The notes under the pieces are model-generated. The model searched no databases and was not told the DNA's origin. It worked only from the letters and a program-made list of their open reading frames with translations. This document shows positions 25,982-37,377 of a stretch of 64,000 bases of DNA, piece after piece; the first letter of the stretch is position 1, and every line of letters starts with the position of its first letter. Source of the DNA: Apium graveolens (taxonomy: Eukaryota > Streptophyta > Magnoliopsida > Apiales > Apiaceae); NCBI RefSeq assembly GCF_009905375.1, contig NW_027417557.1:62001-126000 (forward strand), given 5' to 3'. A program made the translations under genes and the position numbers.

Positions 25982-26534
25982 CTGACTGAACCTCTCCCAG
26001 GTTATGATAGGTCTTCATGTTTTTCTTGGCCTCCCACCAGTAGTTAGCCTCTCCTTTCAGAAGGTAGGTAGCAAATACAGTCTTCTGTGCCTCATCGGTA
26101 CTCAAAATCTCAAAGGATTTCTCCATTTCCTTTAACCATGCCCTTGCCTCAACTGGGTCGGCTGATCCGTGGAACTCAGGGGGCTTAAGGGACTTAAAAG
26201 CCCTGAAAGAGTTTGCCACAACATTGTTATTTCCTTGAGGGGGTGGGTTGGGTTGGTGTTCCAAGTTCTGCCTTAGTAGTTGCATGAACTGGCCCATGGG
26301 ATCCATGCCTGGGTTAGGTACTGGTTGCTCAACCTCAGTTTCTCCTTCTTCAGCCTCTATCTCAAATCCCTCAACATCATATGTTTCCTCTTCCTCTTCA
26401 TACAGGGAGTCATCCTGTTCCACATAATCCTCGTCTTCCTCTTCACTGTGTTACTGGTTCCTACCGTCCTGGTTATGGCTTTCCTGGTCCTCAGATCCAG
26501 GGTTCGCCCTAGTTCCAATCTTTCTTGGCGGCAT
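25905..26534 (-). pseudogene. Gag N-terminus and capsid (element B), nonsense codon and frameshift
   Basis: The likely start is the ATG at 26534 (peptide MPPRKIG...), followed by an acidic N-terminus. A TAA at 26451-26453 interrupts it; the open frame resumes at once and contains a run of Glu, a PPEFHGSADP segment and the YWWE motif typical of plant Ty3/gypsy capsids. The frame is lost near 26000-26020, where the next frame takes over with the rest of the capsid. Gag would form the virus-like particle. The ATG choice rests on frame continuity and on an N-terminus resembling many plant gypsy Gags. The leader stretch 26535-26943 shows no further gene. Confidence 0.8.
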
Positions 26535-26943
26535 GCTACTGATAATAAAAAAAAATTTATTGGGAAATTCAATGTTAGGTCACAATCATACACAACATTG
26601 TGCCTTGCACAGCTCTATAATGGGGAGAATGTATCTCGCAATCCTATTATATTATGACAGTTCTAATAAGAAGTGCAGTAATAATAATGATAAAAACAGT
26701 GATCTCGTCACTAAGGAACTGAACCGAAAGGAAACAAATATATACAATACGAGAAATACATAGTTTCGATCTGGTCAAAAGTACAACAGTGCTACAGCCA
26801 TCTGTCCCAAAAGTGATACACAAGAGTCTATCTGTCTAGTCAGAAAAAGGGATGCTATATATAAGTCAACTATCCCGGAAAATTGGCTCTTACTAAGGCC
26901 TCGGCTAACTAGACAACTAGACTATCCCATCGTCAATCTTGAA

Positions 26944-27657
26944 TCACACACCGGAGCGGGTCAGCTCCCATACCCTTTCCATCGCACGACGGAAGATATA
27001 GTCGGCCTGCCGCCTGGAGATCCTACCGTGCCTGTCCCCCTGAAGTGATCTGAGCCTCGCTCGAGACGTGAGCTCTATCCCCGTATGCTCCCTCCTCAAG
27101 GATCGGGGTATAGAAGCCCTAGTCTCATATGCTCGGGTACGCCTACCCGCCCTCTCCGCATCCAACTCCCTCCTGGCCTCATCCAGTCGGGCCTCAGCAA
27201 CAGCCACTCGGGTCCTCAGTACATCCTGAACATAGCCGTGGGCTAACGAAGACTGCCTGTGGGCAGGGTCAAGAGGTGGTGAATCCGGAGCCGCTGGGGG
27301 TGCCTCCTCAGTCTGCCTAGGCTCGGAAGTATGGGTCTCTCAGCTGTCATCATAAGGGATCCAAGATAGTGGTGGAGGGGTAGGAGCTCTGACCACCGGA
27401 AGTGTGGGTAAAGGGGTACCAGCATACACTACCATAGGTCCGACACGCTCCTCAGCTACTGGGACCTCATCCGGGTCCTCCTCATCTGGAATAGCAATGA
27501 CCTCTGTCTCTGACTCCTCTGAGGGGTCCTCCTCATCTGAAATAGCAATGGCCTCCGTCTCTGACTCCTCTGAGGGGTCCTCCTCATCCTCCTCCATCTC
27601 AGGCTCCTCCTGATCCTCAACATCTAGCAGTGCCTCATCATGCTCACGCTCGAACAT
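26944..27657 (-). pseudogene. Leader ORF of unknown function, acidic repeats then Arg-rich helix (element B)
   Basis: About 237 codons lie upstream of gag, starting at the ATG at 27657 (an in-frame TAG stands nine codons before it). One TGA at 27340-27342 divides the frame; it then runs open to 26944. The first half is very acidic, with a 17-residue repeat (EEDPSEESETE core) encoded by a 51 bp DNA repeat at 27481-27582. The second half is charged, with an Ala/Arg/Glu-rich, probably helical segment and an Arg-rich end. I recognise no domain. An acidic ORF in the same place occurs in elements A and C, suggesting a family feature. A host-derived or regulatory leader peptide is possible. Confidence 0.5.
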
Positions 27658-27853
27658 CTCAGGGTCCTCTATCTCAGGCGCCTACACATTAAATGAGCTA
27701 AGTTACTATCATGATACTTATAAGGGTTCCCGTAAGGGTTTTAACTGTCAGCGCTACTTTAAGTAGTCTGACCATAAACTTGACAAGAGTTCTTATTATC
27801 TTTGTGAGTTTTTTATTATATCGTCGCATCATCTCTGAGGTTTATAACGCTTC

Positions 27854-27865
27854 GCTCTGATACCA
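27854..27865 (-). other. Primer-binding site of element B (tRNA-iMet type)
   Basis: Minus strand TGGTATCAGAGC, four bases (GAAA) from the end of the 5' LTR. It is complementary to the 3' end expected of initiator tRNA-Met. Confidence 0.9.
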
Positions 27866-27869
27866 TTTC

Positions 27870-30800
27870 TGTAACACCCCCAGATCCGGGGTCGGGGATC
27901 CAGGTCGTCACGGTCTTTCTTTCCACAATATCACTTCACTTAATTAATAATAATTAACCTTATGCTGTGACCCCACACTAACTCACACCACAACCCGTTA
28001 TAGTCTCAAAGATGAAATTGAAATAAGTACAAGTCTTTGAATCCACAATTTAAAAGTTATTACAACCCAAAATGATTACTTAATAAGTTTACAATTAATT
28101 TCCATTATCTGCCACAAGTTATAATTATACATAATTGATTCTCAAAAGTAGATGGTCTGATCTACAGATAGATCTACCTCTGCAGCTATAGCAGCTATGA
28201 TCTCAACGGGAAGGCGCGGGGCGCTTCCCACGCTCTTGCGCTGGGTCTGCTTGAGTCTGGCCATCCTTCCTAATTGTTGTTGTGTGATGAAGAAATAAAG
28301 CAAGAGTGAGCATTACAGCTCGCAAGATAATATATAGTGTAATCAATAATGCAAGTATCTAATAGATAACTTACTGAAAACCTTTATCAAAAGTAAGATA
28401 ATTACTTACTGGATATAAGCTTAAAGGAAGATGAAGTTACCAAATACTTCACTATACTTATATCATTTATAAGGCTACTTGAACTACCACTGTTCAAAGT
28501 ATTATAGGTTTAAAAAAAAGGTCATCCCATAGATGAGACCACAAGTTAAGACTTGAATAGATTCAATCTTTGAAATATTATTGAATGAAATAAAGTTACG
28601 AGATACTTTATTTAGTCCCGATATATATATCCACATATATATCTCTTAAACATTTCCTGGAACCTCTGTTATGTAAAGTATGAACAGAGTTTATAACATC
28701 CAATGAATTTTGGAAAGGAAAAGAATTTTGGCATAAACCCGATATCTTGCTGATCAGGCAAAGATACCAATAAGTAACCTTTTCTACTAGTAGATGGATG
28801 AATCCCCCACCGGTCATCACCCTGGCCACATAAGGACCTTGTGCTGGACCGCCACCCGGCCTCTTACGCGTTGATGGACTGCCACCCAGCCACTTACACT
28901 TTGATAGACCGTACCCCGGCCTGTCGCTTATGCCGACTCAATTAGATGGGCTTACTTCCCGAATGTTGGGTAAGTAATCAACTCATTTGTTTTCTCAAAA
29001 CAGCAACCACGTTGCGAATGTAAAATGCACCACAGAGCTGGATCCCCCAGGTTTTGAGCGAGTATTTAAATCCCCTTTGAAAGAAAGATCTTAAATATAA
29101 AAAAAATGAGTTTTGGGGTCCACTCTAACTTTAAAAATCTTTTTGAAGACTCGAAAACATTTTTAAGAAAGTTTGGAGTACTGCTGATTTATTAAAATAA
29201 ATCAGTCCCGATATATTAGAAAATATCTGAATATTACTATTTGAATAATATTCTCATAAAGATAATCCTTATAAAAATAATTGAAGTAGAAGTTTTAAAA
29301 CTTATACTTCAAATGGATATTAAATAACCAAAGATATACTTATATGAAAGTACTATCTTTATTTGAATAATCGAAAATAAGTTTGATTATCGAAACCTTA
29401 TTCTTTAATAAAGTAAAGAATATTATTAAATAATAAGCGGAGTCATAATACCTCGAATGAATATTATAAATAATAATCATTAAATAAAATAAACGGAGTC
29501 ATACATCCTCCAATGAATATCCAATTAATAATCATTAAATATAATAAACAGAGTCATAAGTCCTCGAATGAATATTCAAATAATATTCATTAAATAAATA
29601 AAGTTATCGAATAAACCTTATTCGATTAATAGTTTGGAAAACTTTAACCATATATATATAAATATATATATATATAAAATCTACTCGGGATCCTCGACTC
29701 CCGGTTTAGAAAATGTTTTCACCTTTGGGTCCCTATACTAAGGGTATATGCAAATTACCGCTATTCTCTAGCATAGATATTATCAACTGAACCAACAGAT
29801 ATATATGGCAAGTATACGAAACAGGCATGCATATGTACCATATCACATGCTACAATATATCGCAAGAATTTGCTAATAACAAATATGCATTTATCGCAAG
29901 ATCATGCATATATACATATACATCACAACAACAGTTATAACGGGTAGAAAACTTGCCTGAGCGACTGGGGGTGAAAAAAAGCTCGGGACGAGTCTGGTAA
30001 CCTATAAACAACAAGTAAGTTGGAATTAAACCAAAGTCACTTGTAAATCTATACTTTAACTAACTTAGACTCTAATGCTTGTTTTGCGCTTACTGATTCT
30101 CTTAAGTCACTCGAGTACCCTCGGCTCCACCATTTTTAATAATTTAACCATTACGAGTTTTAAGGCGATTCCTTCGCGAGTATCTTACCAACTGCCTATT
30201 ACACCTTACATAAATGTTTCATACTTCAATTAGTCCTTTAAGGTCTTTAACCTATGTTTCAAAGTAAGGCGAGGGGAAAAGTTTCGTTCGCGAAATGCCG
30301 TTACTTAAAATGGTCATTTCTCCTAAACCGTACATCGGAATCAAACGAACTACATATTAAAACGAAGCTCGTAACATAAACTATCTAAACATGGCAATGG
30401 TCAAAATCTAGCAGGGAGTTCTCGGGTCCAAATGTTATGAACAAAAGCAGTCTAAAGTAAATCGGACATTACGACGGCTATGTTTACGCGATTTCCCAAA
30501 TTTAAACCATTCCAAAACCATCACAATTCAACCCCAATTCACAACCCAAACAAACCTCCATTTAAACTACATTACAACAGCCCCAAATCAACTCATTATA
30601 ATCAATCTACTTAATCCAAAAACTTGAATTTAAACTATACTACATTCTTTAACCAAATCATAAGATTTCAACAAATCAATCACCACCATTCCAACCCAAA
30701 CTCTTAAACAAACAAGTTTCAAGCTACTCTTTACCCTCACAACCATAATCAACCTAATATACAAATTAAAGCTAGGGTTTGGAGATGATATACCTTCCTT

Positions 30801-31751
30801 GAAGTGGTGGGAGTAGCTAGGAAGCCTTAAGAAGCCTTGAGAAGTCTTAGGGATGCTTGGATCTTAAAGGAAAACAAGAAAAAATCAAGTTAAAAACTTT
30901 GAAATCACTATTCATTGTCTTCTTCATTGATTTCTTGAAGAAGATTGAGAAAGAATTGAAGGCTTAAACTCATAAGATAGCCATAACTATGCATAAGGAT
31001 GACTAGGGAATTATCTTACCAATTTAGGAAGCCTTGATCTTGAGTTTTGAAATTTGTTTCTCTTCGAAATGGCAAAAGCCGAGAGCAAGCCTTGGTGATG
31101 AAGAATAAAATTTTGTTTTGATGAGAAATGATTTGTTTGGCTTGGTGGATGAAATTAGATTTGTTTTATTTTAGGTCAATTACCCATTTACCCTTGATTT
31201 TGTGTGGTTAATATTCCACCACATTTCCTTCCTTCCCATGTCATGCTTATGTCATGCTATGATGTCATCTTTCCCTCCTTGTCCTCTTCTCATTGGTTGG
31301 GTGACATCATCCTCTCTAATCCTTTTGATTAACTTCCTAATTGTTTGCCTAATGACCGTTGATCTGTTATACGGTTCGCTTAACTTTCGTTTTCGTTTAT
31401 CGTTTGAGGGATCATACCCGGGATCTTATTACTTAGGTTCCCTTAACCTTTCTCAATATATTATATTCCTTTTATGATCCTCTCTTATAATCCTTTAATT
31501 TAAATCATTTTTATCCTGTTACCTTATACTCAATTCTTTCCGTATCTAGTGGATTTCCGGGAAAAATGAAAGTGTTCGGAATTGGATTCTGACGATCATT
31601 ACATACACTTATATACCATATAGAGTACTAATAAAATCTCAGAATATCCATAACAGAACCCCTACATAGTGTGGCATGAAAAGTTTTCTCATTCAGCAAA
31701 AACACTATTCACAAGGGTTACAAAAAGTTCAAAATTTTGGGGGTTATTACA
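27870..31751 (-). repeat. 5' LTR of element B
   Basis: The 3882 bp LTR pairs with 13995-17871. It ends at TTATTACA and is followed by the right GTGGT duplication (31752-31756). The substitutions I could align by eye are scattered and few. The tandem-repeat tract is near 29440-29600. Confidence 0.95.
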
Positions 31752-34700
31752 GTGGTACCAAGAGATGGTTAAAGGATCTCAAATTGGATGTTTATGAAGT
31801 TAACATGTTAATTCTACCAATATATGGTTGAAAGTGAGTCTTACAAGGTGCAAAATTACTCTAATATGGTTTAAAGTGACTTACATGGTTGAATAGAGCC
31901 AAAATGTGGACCAAAATTGACTCGTATGAAAGTTGTACAAAGAGATGGTTAAAGGATGTCAAATTGGATGTTTATGATGTTAACATGTTAATTCTACCAA
32001 TATATGGTGTCAAGTTAGTCTTATAAGGTGCAAAATTACTCTGATATGGTTTAAAGTGACTTGCATGGTAGATTAGAGCCAAAATGTGGACCAATATTGA
32101 CTCGTATGAAAGTGGTACCAAGAGATGGTTAAAGGATGTCAAATTGGATGTTTATGAAGTTAACATGTTAATTCTACCAATATATGGTTGAAAGTGAGTC
32201 TTATAAGGTGCCAAATTACTCTAATATGGTTTAAAATGACTTACATGGTTGATTAGAGCCAAAATGTGGACCAAAATTGACTCGTATGAAAGTTGTACAA
32301 AGAGATGGTTAAAGGATGTCAAATTTGATGTTTATGATGTTAACCTATTAATTCTACCAATATATGGTGGCAAGTTAGTCTTATAAGGTGAATAATTACT
32401 CTAATACGGATTAAAGTGACTTGCATGGTAGATTAGAGCGAAAATGTGGACCAATATTGACTCGTATGAAAGTGGTACCAAGAGATTGTTAAAGGATGTC
32501 AAATTGGATGTTTATGATATTAACATGTTAATTCTACCAATATATGGTTGAAAGTGAGTCTTATAAGGTGCAAAATTACTCTATATGGTTTAAAGTGACT
32601 TACATGGTTGATTAGAGCCAAAATGTGGACCAAAATTGACTCGTATGAAAGTGGTACACAGAGATGGTTAAAGGACATCAATTTTGATGTTTATGATGTT
32701 AACATGTTAATTCTACCAATATATGGTGGCAAGTTAGTCTTATAAGGTGCAAAATTACTCTAATATGGTTTAAAGTGACTTGCATGGTAGATTAGAACCA
32801 AAATATGGACCAATATTGACTCTTATAAACGTGGTACCAAGAGATGGTTAAAGGATGTCAAATTGGATGTTTATGATGTTAACATGTTAATTCTACCAAT
32901 ATATGGTTGAAAGTGAGTCTTATAAGGTGCAAAATTACTCTAATATGGTTTAAAGTGACTTACATGGTTGATTAAAGCCAAAATGTGGACCAAAATTGAC
33001 TCGTATGAAAGTGGTACAAAGGGATGGTTAAAGGATGTCAAATTGGATGTTTATGATGTTAACATGTTAATTCTACCAATATATGGTGGCAAGTTAGTCT
33101 TATAAGGTGCAAAATTACTCCAATATGGTTTAAAGTGACTTGCATGGTAGATTAGAGCCAAAATGTGGACCAATATTGACTCTTATGAAAGTGGTACCAA
33201 GAGATGGTTAAAGGATGTCAAATTGGATGTTTATGATGTTAACATGTTAATTCTACCAATATATGTTTTAAAGTGAGTCTTATAAGGTGCAAAATTACTC
33301 TAATATAGTTAAAGTGACTTACATGGTTGATTAGAGCCAAAATGTGGACCAAATTAGACTCGTATGAAAGTGGTACAAAGAGATGGTTAAATGATGTCAA
33401 ATTGGATGTTTATGATGTTAACATGTTAATTTTACCATTATATGGTGGCAAGTTAGTCTTATAAGGTGCAAAATTACTCTAATACGGTTTAAAGTGACTT
33501 GCATAGTAGATTAGAGCCAAAATGTGGACCAATATTGACTTGTATGAAAGTAGTACCAAGAGATGGTTAAAGGATGTTAAATTGGATGTTTATGAAGTTA
33601 ACATGTTAATTCTACCAATATATGGTTGAAAGTGAGTCTTATAAGGTGCAAAATTACTCTAATATGGTTTAAAGTGACTTACATGGTTGAATAGAGCCAA
33701 AATGTGGACCAAAATTGACTCGTATGAAAGTTGTACAAAGAAATGGTTAAAGGATGTCAAATTGGATGTTTATGATGTTAACATGTTAATTCTACCAATA
33801 TATGGTGGCAAGTTAGTCTTATAAGGTGCAAAATTACTCTAATATGGTTTAAAGTGACTTGCATTGTAGATTAGAGCCAAAATGTGGACCAATATTGACT
33901 CTTATGAAAGTGGTACCAAGAGATGGTTAAAGGATGTCAAATTGGATGTTTATGATGTTAACATGTTAATTCTACCAATATATGTTTGAAAGTGAGTCTT
34001 ATAAGGTGCAAAATTACTCTAATATGGTTAAAGTGACTTATATGGTTGATTAGAGCCAAAATGTGGACCAAATTTGACTCGTATGAAAGTGGTACAAAGA
34101 GATGGTTAAAGTATGTCAAATTGGATGTTTATGATGTTAACATGTTAATTCTACCATTATATGGTGGCAAGTTAGTCTTATAAGGTGTAAAATTACTCTA
34201 ATACGGTTTAAAGTGACTTGCATGGTAGATTAGAGCGAAAATGTGGACCAATATTGACTTGTATGAAAGTGGTATCAAGAGATTGTTAAAGGATGTAAAA
34301 TTGGATGTTTATAATATTAACATGTTAATTCTACCAATATATGGTTGAAAGTGAGTCTTATAAGGTGCAAAATTACTCTAATACGGTTTAAAGTGACTTA
34401 CATGGTTGATTAGAGCCAAAATATGGACTAAAATTGACTCGTATGAAAGTGGTACCAAGAGGTGGTTAAAGGATGTCAAATTGGATGTTTATGATGTTAA
34501 CATGTTAATTATACCAATATATGGTTGAAAGTGAGTCTTATAAGGTGCAAAATTACTCAAATATGGTTTAAAGGGACTTACATGGTAGATTATAGCCAAA
34601 ATGTGGACCAAAATTGACTCGTATGAAAGTGGTACCAAGAGATGGTTAAAGGATGTCAAATTGGATGTTTATGATGTTAACATGTTAATTCTACCATTAT

Positions 34701-35209
34701 ATGGTGGCAAGTTAGTTTTATAAGGTGCAAAATTACTCTAATACAGTTTAAAGTGACTTGCATGGTAGTTTAGAGCCAAAATGTGGACCAATATTGACTC
34801 GTATGAAAGTGGTACCAAGAGATTGTTAAAGGATGTCAAATTGGATGTTTATGATGTTAACATGTTAATTTTACCGTTATATGGTGGCAAGTTAGTCTTA
34901 TAAGGTGCAAAATTACTCTAATACGGTTTAAAGTGACTTGCATGGTAGATTATTGCCAAAATGTGGACCAAAATTGACTCGTATGAATGTGGTACCAAGA
35001 GATGGTTAAAGGATGTCAAATTGGATGTTTATGATGTTAACATGTTAATTCTACCATTATATGGTGGCAAGTTAGTCTTATAAGGTGCAAAATTACTCTA
35101 ATAGGGTTTAAAGTGATTTGCATGGTAGATTATAGCCAAAATGTGGACCAATATTGACTCGTATGAAAGTTGTACCAAGAGATGGTTAAAGTTGTACCAA
35201 TATTGACTC
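31752..35209. repeat. 180 bp satellite array, segment 2 (about 19 monomers, dimeric pattern)
   Basis: Monomers repeat every 180 bp with rare 1-2 base indels. Two variants alternate over much of the array, giving a 360 bp higher-order unit. One variant has GGTTGAAAGTGAGTC, TTACATGGTTGATTAG and CCAAAATTGACTC; the other has GGTGGCAAGTTAGTC, TTGCATGGTAGATTAG and CCAATATTGACTC. Each monomer carries the 12 bp palindrome TTAACATGTTAA (for example 31800-31811). From about 34441 the alternation weakens. The last stretch (35191-35209) jumps phase before the Tat fragment. No gene is present. Confidence 0.97.
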
Positions 35210-35212
35210 CCT

Positions 35213-35681
35213 TATCTTATGAGCCAAGGCCCTGCCCCCCAAGTATTGTCCACAAATACCTTCATGCACTTCTTCAAGAGCCAAGCATGCCTCATCGGGC
35301 CTGAGACACCTCAAGTAGGGAACCACGAAAGATCTTTTATAAAGAATCCCATCTATCAAAGAGTACCTTAGTGCTCGAACAGTTAACTTCCGTGCTTTAA
35401 TTGCATCACTTGGCAACCAACCGGTTTGAATGTGAGCCTTGATAGGATCAATCCATGACGTCCCCAGGCCTATGGGAGCCACAAGCTTAACATCTATGCT
35501 TCGTGTTTTCAAAACACGGAAGTACACACTTCCCGAACTTTCTTCTATCTCAAATGAAGCAAACTTTGATAGCGCATCTGCCTTAGTATTTTCTTCCCTT
35601 GGAATGTGTTCAATATGGCATTCATTAAATTGGGTCATCACAGCCCTTACTAGGTGGACATACTTAGCCATCGTATCATTC
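35213..35681 (-). pseudogene. Orphan Tat pol fragment: archaeal-type RNase H end to integrase N-terminus
   Basis: The fragment matches 41213-41675 of the Tat element but lies outside it, between satellite and the Tat 3' LTR. It has a single open frame of about 155 codons. It contains the IPREENTKADALSK end of the second RNase H, a linker and the HEGICG start of the integrase zinc finger. It lacks the TGA and the single-base insertion that break the corresponding part of the neighbouring Tat pol. Both ends are cut: the right end joins the LTR directly and the left end joins satellite. It is probably a relic of another Tat copy. Confidence 0.85.
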
Positions 35682-36252
35682 TGTTATGGATTTTTAACTA
35701 ATATATATGATTGCTGTGTTTAATAATAAGGAACGTGAGCTTCAAGGCTCGATTTGACTGCTCTTGTGTTTCGTGACTCGATCTGCCTTACAAGATGCCT
35801 ACGTACCTTGCTGATTGCCAAGGATCAAGTCAAAAAATGTAGTTCTGATTTATGGGGTGAGGCCCCTTATATAGATGTTGGGAGTCCTTGAATTGGACTT
35901 GGTATAGGAGACTTGGTGGGCAAGTCTCATAATTAGAATGGACTTTGGAGTCCTAGATAGTAGGAAACTGATTCCTTATCCTTTTAGGTCCCCTTGAGGC
36001 TAATCTATAAGGATTTATATCCTTATCGGGACTCTTCTCAACAACTGATTTTTCCCTTATTAATAAATTACGAAATTAATTAATAATCAGGGCTTTTGGG
36101 CCTTCTTTATTCCATCAGGACTGATCTGGTCCATCAGGCTTAACCTTTCTGGTCTGAATGTCATATATCTTTTTATTGGGCCTAGCAGTCCACACCTTGT
36201 ACAATTAATGCAGTAAATAAATCATGCTATCATAATTTATTTATCCCTATCA
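35682..36252 (-). repeat. 3' LTR of the Tat element
   Basis: The 571 bp LTR is followed on its right by TTTGCCCCCAACTT, which is a polypurine tract on the minus strand, so this is the 3' LTR. On the minus strand it has the TATA-box-like CTATATAAGG at 35866-35875. It aligns with 59871-60422 over its full length but with many substitutions and indels, far more than the Tekay LTR pairs show. Confidence 0.88.
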
Positions 36253-36266
36253 TTTGCCCCCAACTT
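36253..36266 (-). other. Polypurine tract of the Tat element
   Basis: Minus strand AAGTTGGGGGCAAA, abutting the 3' LTR. It is the expected plus-strand priming site. Confidence 0.75.
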
Positions 36267-36384
36267 TTGGGAAATATTAACTAGGTTTCGCATAAGTTAA
36301 GTCTATTCATTCCCTTACAGGGTTTCGTTTTTTCGTAAAGTGTGGAGCGACCTACACATTTACAATGAATTTTCCTTTTATTCA

Positions 36385-36705
36385 GGAATTATCTTAATTT
36401 CCAGGAATTTTTCCCTTATTTCCGGGATTTTTCCCTAATTTTCTGGATTTTTCCCTAATTTTCTAGGATTTTTCCCAATTTTTCTGGGATTTTTCCCTAA
36501 TTTTCTGGGATTTTCCCTAATTTTATGGGATTTTCCCCTAATTTTCGGCGATTTTTCCCTAATTTTCTGGGATTTTACCCAATTTTCTGGGATTTTTCCC
36601 TAATTTTCTGGGATTTTTCCCAATTTTTCTGGGATTTTCCCCTTATTTTCTGGGATTTTTCCCAATTTTCTGGGATTTTTCCCTAATTTTCTGGATTTTT
36701 CAGAT
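36385..36705. repeat. Short tandem repeats, about 20 bp (TTTTCTGGGATTTTTCCC type)
   Basis: Around fifteen imperfect units of 19-21 bases with a TTCTGGGATTTTTCCCTAA-like sequence stand in a row, on a T-rich strand. The field lies between the Tat 3' LTR and the antisense gene. Variable tandem repeats in this region are a known trait of Tat-lineage elements. Confidence 0.85.
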
Positions 36706-36717
36706 TTCCAGCCCTTT

Positions 36718-37146
36718 TTCGACCAGGATCCTAGTCGAAATTTCGACCTGGATCCTACTCAAAATAGGGGTCAGCCTTGCCATCCTGGTCGAAAGAATTC
36801 GACTAGGATCCACGACCTGGAATTCGACCAGAATCCTAGTCGAACTTTCGACCTGGATCTAGGTCGAAAACTCCCCCACTTTTCAGCTCCTGGTCTTGAG
36901 CCTCGACTAGGATTTCGACCAGGATTCTAGTCGAAATTTCGACCTGAATCCTGTTCGAAAATTCTTTGATTCTCTTGCTTCCTGGTCGAAAGATTTCGAC
37001 TAGGATCCACAACCTAGAATTCGACCAGGATCCTAGTCGAACTTCGACCTGGGTTTTTAATCCCCATTTTTGAAAAGATGCTTGGTTTATTCGACCTCAT
37101 TCCTGGTCGAAGTTTCGACCTCAATTCAGTCCCGTTATTCCAGCTA
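36718..37146. repeat. Inverted-repeat-rich field built on TCGA and GGATCC motifs
   Basis: Repeated modules contain GACCAGGATCCTAGTCGAA and GAAATTTCGACCTGGATCCT-like pieces. The perfect palindrome TCGAAATTTCGA and the palindromic AGGATCCT recur, so the field could fold into many small hairpins. Modules start near 36720, 36780, 36822, 36904, 36985 and 37020. No ORF of interest is present. Confidence 0.75.
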
Positions 37147-37305
37147 TTTTCGGGTGTCTGCTCGAAAGATTTCGGGCAGGATTCACGACCTGGATTTCGA
37201 CCTGGATTCTGGTCTTTATTACCCGTTATTTTCGGGTGTCTGCTCGAAAGATTTCGGGCAGGATTCACGACCTGGATCTCGATCTGGATTCTGGTCTTTT
37301 TCTAG
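37147..37305. repeat. 82 bp tandem duplication
   Basis: A unit beginning TTTTCGGGTGTCTGCTCG at 37147 recurs at 37229 with few changes, covering the GGATTCACGACCTGGAT segment in both copies. It derives from the same TCGA-rich sequence as the preceding field. Confidence 0.85.
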
Positions 37306-37377
37306 CCTTCTCCATTGGGCCTTACATCTTTTAGGGCTAAAATTGAATTTTCCAAATCCTAATTGGATTTGGGCCTG

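Larger units (their letters stand above)
13995..31751 (-). mobile_element. Element B: Tekay-type chromovirus (Ty3/gypsy), near full length
   Basis: The element is bounded by 5 bp direct repeats GTGGT (13990-13994 and 31752-31756) inside a satellite monomer. LTRs of 3877 and 3882 bp flank an interior with a primer-binding site, leader ORF, gag, protease, RT, RNase H, integrase and chromodomain in standard order on the minus strand. A solo LTR with its 5 bp duplication (20570-24494) is nested in RT; without it the element is about 13.8 kb. Damage is modest: a gag nonsense codon (26451-26453), a gag frameshift near 26000-26020, a TAG before RT (24827-24829) and a TGA in the leader ORF (27340-27342). 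The long LTRs and the group II style chromodomain fit the Tekay/Del lineage. Confidence 0.95.

Noticed and set aside
27404..27613. Ser/Gly-rich plus-strand ORF
   Set aside because: It is the antisense reading of the acidic 51 bp repeat in the leader ORF.
31752..35209. Regularly spaced repeats as a possible CRISPR array
   Set aside because: The whole 180 bp unit repeats with no unique spacers, and the context is a plant genome.
35682..36252. Interpretation as a solo LTR unrelated to the Tat element
   Set aside because: A polypurine tract abuts it on the correct side and the interior follows with Tat content, so it serves as a 3' LTR even if it came from another copy.
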